Source of the DNA: Daucus carota subsp. sativus
Lineage: Eukaryota; Streptophyta; Magnoliopsida; Apiales; Apiaceae
DNA length: 64,000 nucleotides
Assembly: GCF_001625215.2 (NCBI RefSeq)
Contig: NC_030381.2
Location: 47,942,214-48,006,213 of the forward strand
Reading direction: 5' to 3'
This document shows, piece after piece, positions 58,506 to 64,000 of this stretch. Numbering within the stretch: the stretch's first letter is position 1; the number at the start of each line of letters is the position of its first letter. The notes under the pieces were generated by a model. It saw nothing but the letters and a program-made list of their open reading frames with translations, made no database searches and was not told the origin of the DNA. The position numbers were made by a program, and so were the translations under genes.

Positions 58506-58951
58506 CCCCCCAAAAATTTACGGACGACTGCATACATAGATAAGCAATTGGATTCATAGTTCACACCCAATACCAAAAAAAAGAAAGATTAAATAACCAT
58601 AGCATCAAGGGTTTGATCACAAGTCAGTTTTCAACATCAGACCAGCATTTAAGATTACATAAGTTTCATGATACTATCTTTATAATAGTTGCTTGCCATA
58701 AATTTCCATATTAATAAGTTTTAGCTTTACTATAAATTTCTATATAGATAACTGTTTACACCGCTTTTTTACGATATTCATAATGATTTCAACAAATTTC
58801 AATCTGTGTTCACATAGTACTACAAGGACTGAGAATAGCAAGAAGCAATACCCTCAGCAGTCAGCTCTATAAAATAAGGCTAGCTTGCACTAGACTGCAT
58901 GCTCATACTATAACAATTTCCACATCTGTACTACTTCCACCGTTTACATTT

Positions 58952-61900
58952 TCATGACCATCCGTAGCACAGATAAGGCGATGATGGAACTCGGCCTGTT
59001 TGGCGAATGTGTTCTGCCTGAGCAGAAAGTTTTTCGGACTGGCTAGTTTTCTTGGCTTCAGCTGCATCTCTTTTTTCTTCTGATCTTTGTTTTGCCATTG
59101 CAACTTTTTTCACCATCTTTGCTTGGGCATGTGCTTTCATTTGTTCCACTTTCGCCTGAAATTCATCATGCAGATATGTTGGAGTGAAAAGAATCTTTTT
59201 TCGATACAAAATTTGATTTTTCTCCAGTCAGTTTTATTTCATGAATTCAACAATAAGTTTCAAATACAGTAACCACATGCTTTCAAGTTTTAAGGGACAG
59301 TTCAGACAATACAATTTCACATACCTCTATTCGCCTCATCTCGGCATCAAGCTTTGCTTTCTGCTGACTTTCCCAAGCTTGAATTTTAATGTCTTCACGT
59401 TTAAATCTAAAAATGCAAAACTATCCTGATCAATCAACCAAATATATACCAATTTCTTTTATTACCATCAGAACTCAAATTTGACGAATTTAAGTGCATA
59501 GTTATAGTAGAGGGAAAACCTTGCAGTCTGCTTAGCTTTTACAGCTTCCTCCCACGCTGCGGCGCGCTTCTCATATTCAATCTTCCGTAGTTCCTCTGAT
59601 TTAGTGTTTTCAGCTTCTGAAGCATTCTTGTCCTTCTCATCTTTGCTTGCCCAGGCAGCAATATTCATTTTGCCAAGTTGGACGCCAAGTGCAACAATCT
59701 CTTTCCTGGTCTTCAGCTTCAATTCTTGTGCAGACAATGCTTTTGCTCCATTTCCTGCTGAAGATCTCAATTCACAATCATTATTTAGGTACTCTTCAGA
59801 AGTGGATGTTGGCCCTCCTCGAGGAGTAGATGGGAGTGACGAAATTGGACTACGGAGGGGGGTTGTAGCTCCAACAGGAGTAGCTGTCCTGGAAGGCTCT
59901 TGGCTTGGAATAGGTGTCATTTCTGTTCCCATATCTCTCATTGAAACTGATCGTATATTTGGACCTGCATGATTGAGCACTGACTTCAGTATTAGGAGAA
60001 AATTTAAAAAGCATATGATTATGTATTCAAACAAGTGCAGAAATCAAGACACTTAAAGAATGGCGTCTCTTTGAATAACACGTGTCTCCCTAACAATTTT
60101 TTGCAAATTATTTACATTTTTGTACCTGTACCACATTATGAGAACCATTCCTCTTACTAATTTCTGTCCCGGAAAAACATGATTGTACTGCATACGGTGG
60201 GACTAATATTAGTATATTACAGTCTGTGCAAAGCACAATTTATATGGCCCAGAATTGGACAAGAAACATATTTTCTGGGTTCATTGTAATATCTAAGTTT
60301 GTCAACATCACCACATTATTGATTCGAACAGGACATTTAAATTATATAGAATTTGAATAGAAAGCATATAATCTATATGTATGGATAAAACCAACATGAG
60401 GGTTTCATCCCAGCTCCAGAAGTTAGCCATGCCTGTGTTGAAAGAATCTGAACAGGACTACATGTCTACTGAAATACTAATAACTAACAGATTCAAGAAA
60501 GTTGGCATTCAAGAGAAATTTCATGCAATTGTGAAGAGTTACAGCAAGTCGGCTATAATGCAATAAAAACTTTTGTGTCTAGAAGCAACTTAGCTATCAC
60601 AGACATTATATACATTCTGCATTTGAAAGTTATAGCTACTTTCAATTATTTTAAAAAATATATCAACGAAATACACAGCATAAATAGTACCTTTTGATTC
60701 TTCAAACGAAGTAGTTACACAAGAGGAATTCTCACTGTCCACTTCTTTTAAATCTTTACTTTGATGACACAGATCAAGTGGAACACTTGTCCCATTTTCT
60801 TGACCAGATACAGGCTGAGATCCATTTGAAGTAAAGAAGTTATCCAAACTGACCTGCTGTGCAGATTGAAATAAATTAACTCGCTTGACTAATGACTTGT
60901 GATTGTAATTTGCAGATTCTGGAACAACTCTTATTCCATTCATTACTGGCACACGAGTCACTTGGCTTTGCACAGTGTTCTTCTTAGTATGATTAACTGG
61001 TCCATTCTGCTTATTCATTATCCACTTCTCTGCATCATTCCATTTAGAAGACATAGGTCTCAATAGCGATCGTCCAATGGGATTGTTAACTATTCTATCA
61101 CCTTCAGGAAATTCAAAGCTGGAAGAACTAGCATTACTATCATAATCAAGATCATCCTCTAATGTTCTCATTGGGTGAACTGAACTCGAATTAGCACTAT
61201 CAGCCTTTGAAAATTGCTGCATTTTAACTCGGATAGAATTCCCAGGGTCTCCTGATGTGAATTCCTTGGGATGGAGAGCACTCTGATCACCTTGAGTATT
61301 GTTTGACACCAAACTGCTAGAGTGGTTCACTGATGCACTTCCCACACTGGAAACTGCAATTTAAGACAAAGGGTCTTAGAACAACAGTCAGGCGCCCACA
61401 AAAATAAAATGCTTTCCACACTACAAAAATATGTCATGCTCTGTTAGTCGGAAGGAATGGAATTAAATATGTACAGTTCTGTAGGTATTCATAAGACACG
61501 TCCCCCTGCCATCCTTAAACTGGAGCTCAATCCTACAAAATTTGTAGAAAATGCATCTTTCCATCTTCTACTCACTATCTTCACAAATCTTATCACATAA
61601 AATTGCTCTCTTTCATTTTATTTTCAAAACCCTCCTCCTACATCATTACTCGCTGCTTAAAATTTATTTACAATCTTTCAATACATTCCTTCCAACCAAA
61701 CTATGCGAAACATTCATAAATAAGGGTGACGAAACTATAAGTCTAGAAACAAAAACAATTTTTCAAAGACTAAGAAATCACTACTACAGTAACAAAATGT
61801 AGCAACTTGAGTTTCTCAAAAACAATCATAACTGGAGGTGGCACGTAACAAATGGTTCCCAATTCTCATTGAGCAAAACAATGAGACAAAATCTTACTTA

Positions 61901-62529
61901 TTTCAGATTAAGAGGAAATACAGAAGTAACTGCAAGGTCAAGTAAAACAACTGACCTGGCTCATCAAAATCAACACTGGAGGCTAACAAGCTATTGTTCA
62001 CAAACTCAGAATCCTCAAGCTTTGAAGGAGATGTTCTTGAAGAGTTACTATTTGAACCATCTTTTTTCCTCTGATGTCCCATGAGTTTCATCCTCAGTTT
62101 ACTTGGAGAAATCAGACCAGTCTGCATAAACCCCATGAGTCAAAAACAAACCTACTATTTGTACCAAAAACAACAAAGATTCTTGTCACATGTGTACAAT
62201 CAATCACATAACAAAATTTAAAAAAAAAACCCATTAATAAAATCATTCAAAAACCAGATGGGCACCCTTAAATTCCCACCAAAACCCACAAAAATCAAAA
62301 TCCAATCAGTCAAACACAGTTTTGAATAATTTCAACACAAGCCCATTTCACAAAAGCACAAGAAACGTGACATAAACAAGTGTACAAATAAGTAAAGTAG
62401 ATACAAGCTTCTTGAAATAGGCATGTAATAACATGGTAATAATGCAAGATAGTAAAAGAAGTGAAAGTACAGTTGAAATAGAGAAGTGAGAGTGGATACC
62501 TGAGGTTTGTGTATTCTTTCGTACTCCAT
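58952..62529 (-). CDS. Remorin family protein, long N-terminus (group 6-like), 6 exons
   Basis: Exons on the minus strand: 62529–62500, 62121–61956, 61353–60691, 59964–59520, 59406–59325 and 59155–58952. All are GT–AG and in phase, giving 529 aa. Remorins are plant plasma-membrane proteins that organise nanodomains and take part in plasmodesmal and immune functions. The start MEYERIHKPQTGLISPSKLR matches the long remorins typified, as I recall, by Arabidopsis At1g30320 and At2g02170. About 400 residues are Ser/Asn/Pro-rich and probably disordered, with many SP/TP sites (SRTATPVGATTPLRSPISSL). The Remorin_C coiled coil follows (about 425–525): AAWEEAVKAKQTARFKREDI, IQAWESQQKAKLDAEMRRIE and a Lys/Ala-rich helix. 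The end SPYLCYGWS contains one Cys, a possible lipid anchor site. Confidence 0.92.
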
Positions 62530-62626
62530 AGTGAGTGAGTTGTAAGGGAGAGAGAAGGGGGGCTAGAGAGAGAAAATGAAGTGTAGATGAAGGTCTTAAA
62601 GGACACAAACTCAACTTTGTTTTATA
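62530..62626 (-). promoter_or_regulatory. Remorin leader and TATA box
   Basis: On the minus strand a TATAAAA box reads at 62626–62620, about 90 bases before the ATG at 62529, leaving a leader of roughly 60 bases. CT-rich words (CTCTCTCTAGCC, CTCTCCCTTAC) fill the leader. Typical plant promoter spacing; use is inferred. Confidence 0.5.
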
Positions 62627-63198
62627 GTACGAGTTGTGTAAGAAGGGACAAGAGTGGGTAGGAATTCTAAACTAGATCCAACATGGCCATTCAGATTGAC
62701 TCACTCACCGACCATTTTATGTTTCTTTCTTTGACCTCACCACATCTCCCGTTACAAACTTGTAATTTTTCCATATTTATTAAGGTTGGCATTAGTTTGC
62801 ATTGGATTTTGATTTAAAATAGTATAGTATTAACTTAAACTGAAAATTTGTAAAAAACCAAATTTAATTTTTAAAAATTATACCAAAACTGTATATGAGA
62901 TTGATAAACAATTATTTTTGGATTGCAAGACTTCTTATTGAGATTGTATATGATTGTACAGTTTTTTTTTTAGCTCATGGGTTTACTCGGTGCACACCCA
63001 AAAAGTAGCGGCTGCGGGTTTTTACGTTAAAAAAAATAAAAAAAAATGTGTTTTTGATTAATATTTCTCGGTTTGAGCCAAGAATGTACAACTTTGATAA
63101 TTATTTTAAGAAATGTTAGATTTAATCCAATTGTGAGTATTAGGATAGAGTACAAGGATGTATAAAAGTATAATTAATCCTAAATTTTAATGAAATTA
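62627..63198. other. Upstream region of the remorin gene
   Basis: AT-rich spacer with no gene, apart from a GC-richer patch around 62700. Nothing else recognisable. Confidence 0.5.
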
Positions 63199-63460
63199 CT
63201 CCCTCCGTCCCTTTTTACTTGTCCCTTTTGAAAAAATAACGCATCTTAAGAAAATGTTAGGTGGATATCTTGTTTTCATACAAATCCCTAATAAATGTAA
63301 TGAATTAGATAGAGTTGTGTATATATATATCCTAGTCAAACATTGGAAGTTGTTACATTTTAAAAAAACATACAAAAAGTTGCTTTGAAAAGAGGAGTGG
63401 ACAAGTAATTTGAGACAAAAAAAATTTTCAAAAGGGACATGTAAAAAGGGACGGAGGGAG
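63199..63460 (+). mobile_element. Stowaway-like MITE, family C
   Basis: CTCCCTCCGTCCCTTTTTAC and GTAAAAAGGGACGGAGGGAG are 20-base inverted ends flanked by TA. CTTGTCCCTTTTGAAAA pairs with TTTTCAAAAGGGACATG near the right end. Length 262 bases, clean ends, so probably one of the younger copies in the window. Confidence 0.93.
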
Positions 63461-63929
63461 TATCAATTATATTAATCCAATTGTGAGTATTTAAAACCGA
63501 ATTTTAATTCTGAAGATTGTGCGAGTTTGCATTACTTGAACTCAGAACCCAAACTATTTTATCAACTTAAAAGTTGATTTGTGAGGGAATTTTATTCAGC
63601 TTGTTCACGTCTGAATTTGATATCTCGTTTGTCGATGAATTCTTGTAGTAGTACAAATGTGTCCTATGTAAGTGTTACTACTGGTATAACTCCTGTTTAG
63701 GACCAGAAATGAACAAACCAGTTTGACCGGTTTAATTTTCTGTGCTAAGTGGTCCACGTGATACATTACCATCACTGTAGTTTGGACCAAAAGCTCCACT
63801 TCATATCATTCTGTAGCTTTCAACTTTCGACCCATTTTATCTCCTCCACATGTCGTCGTGTTAATCTCAATCTCAGTTTGAATTCATATATTTTCAGTTT
63901 AATATTTTTGGCATGTATTTCTATTTTTT

Positions 63930-63965
<36 letters not shown>

Positions 63966-64000
63966 TTATTATTTTTAGTGTTTTAATAAAAGATGATAAT
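63461..64000. other. Right edge spacer with TA microsatellite
   Basis: No gene supported. A TA dinucleotide run lies at about 63936–63961. The remainder is plain AT-rich sequence reaching the window edge. Confidence 0.55.

Larger units (their letters stand above)
57381..58951. other. Spacer between the convergent ARF6 and remorin genes
   Basis: The two genes point at each other across about 1.57 kb. The edges should carry their 3' UTRs. The middle holds a Tourist-like MITE and a short tandem array (separate entries). No gene was seen. Confidence 0.6.

Noticed and set aside
62310..62614. Several overlapping minus-strand frames near the remorin start
   Set aside because: They cover intron 1 and the leader; the true start MEYERIHKPQ is in only one of the frames and splices at 62500.
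1..64000. CRISPR arrays, rRNA genes, integrated viral or LTR-retrotransposon genes
   Set aside because: None was seen: no spaced direct-repeat arrays, no rRNA core motifs, and no recognisable gag, protease, reverse transcriptase or integrase.

Overview
This window looks like nuclear DNA of a flowering plant, most likely a core eudicot. Eight protein-coding genes can be read, six of them split by GT–AG introns (plus one GC–AG intron), in an AT-rich background full of small DNA transposons. No bacterial, organellar, CRISPR or rRNA features were seen. The species cannot be fixed from sequence alone.

Layout from left to right. 1–2.7 kb: gene-free DNA with short duplications and a promoter. 2.7–4.2 kb (+): an intronless class I phospholipase A1 (DAD1-like acylhydrolase). 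4.6–6.0 kb (+): an intronless UGT91-type glycosyltransferase. 6.2–11.4 kb (-): the ERD4/OSCA3-type mechanosensitive channel (6 coding exons), whose first intron carries a poly-A retroposed insertion. 14.4–21.1 kb (-): a NAT1/NAT2-type nucleobase–ascorbate transporter (14 exons). 21.1–27.1 kb: a transposon-rich spacer with a broken hAT element, a non-autonomous hAT element, and Stowaway- and Tourist-like MITEs, including MITEs inside MITEs. 27.4–32.0 kb (-): a GALT-type hydroxyproline O-galactosyltransferase with galectin and GT31 domains (7 exons). 33.8–40.4 kb (+): HEMERA/pTAC12 (10 exons). 40.4–50.3 kb: a second repeat-rich spacer with more MITEs and a large palindromic element. 51.3–57.4 kb (+): ARF6-type auxin response factor (14 coding exons) with a miR167 site and a uORF-bearing leader. 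59.0–62.5 kb (-): a group 6-like remorin (6 exons). 62.5–64 kb: spacer with one more MITE.

All exon models were built by hand from splice sites, reading phase and recalled family sequence. Each closes in frame end to end: 722 aa ERD4, 519 aa NAT, 681 aa GALT, 535 aa HMR, 904 aa ARF6 and 529 aa remorin. The genes do not form a pathway. Their association looks like conserved ancestral gene order: from memory, remorin, ARF6, ERD4 and a DAD1-like acylhydrolase are near neighbours on Arabidopsis chromosome 1, and HMR and NAT2 lie in the duplicated partner segment on chromosome 2.

No wholly new system was found. The most interesting items are the synteny pattern, the GC–AG intron and uORF/CT-repeat leader of ARF6, the two nested-MITE insertions, the 587-bp palindromic element, the retroposed insertion in ERD4, and a duplicated exon–intron junction in ERD4.
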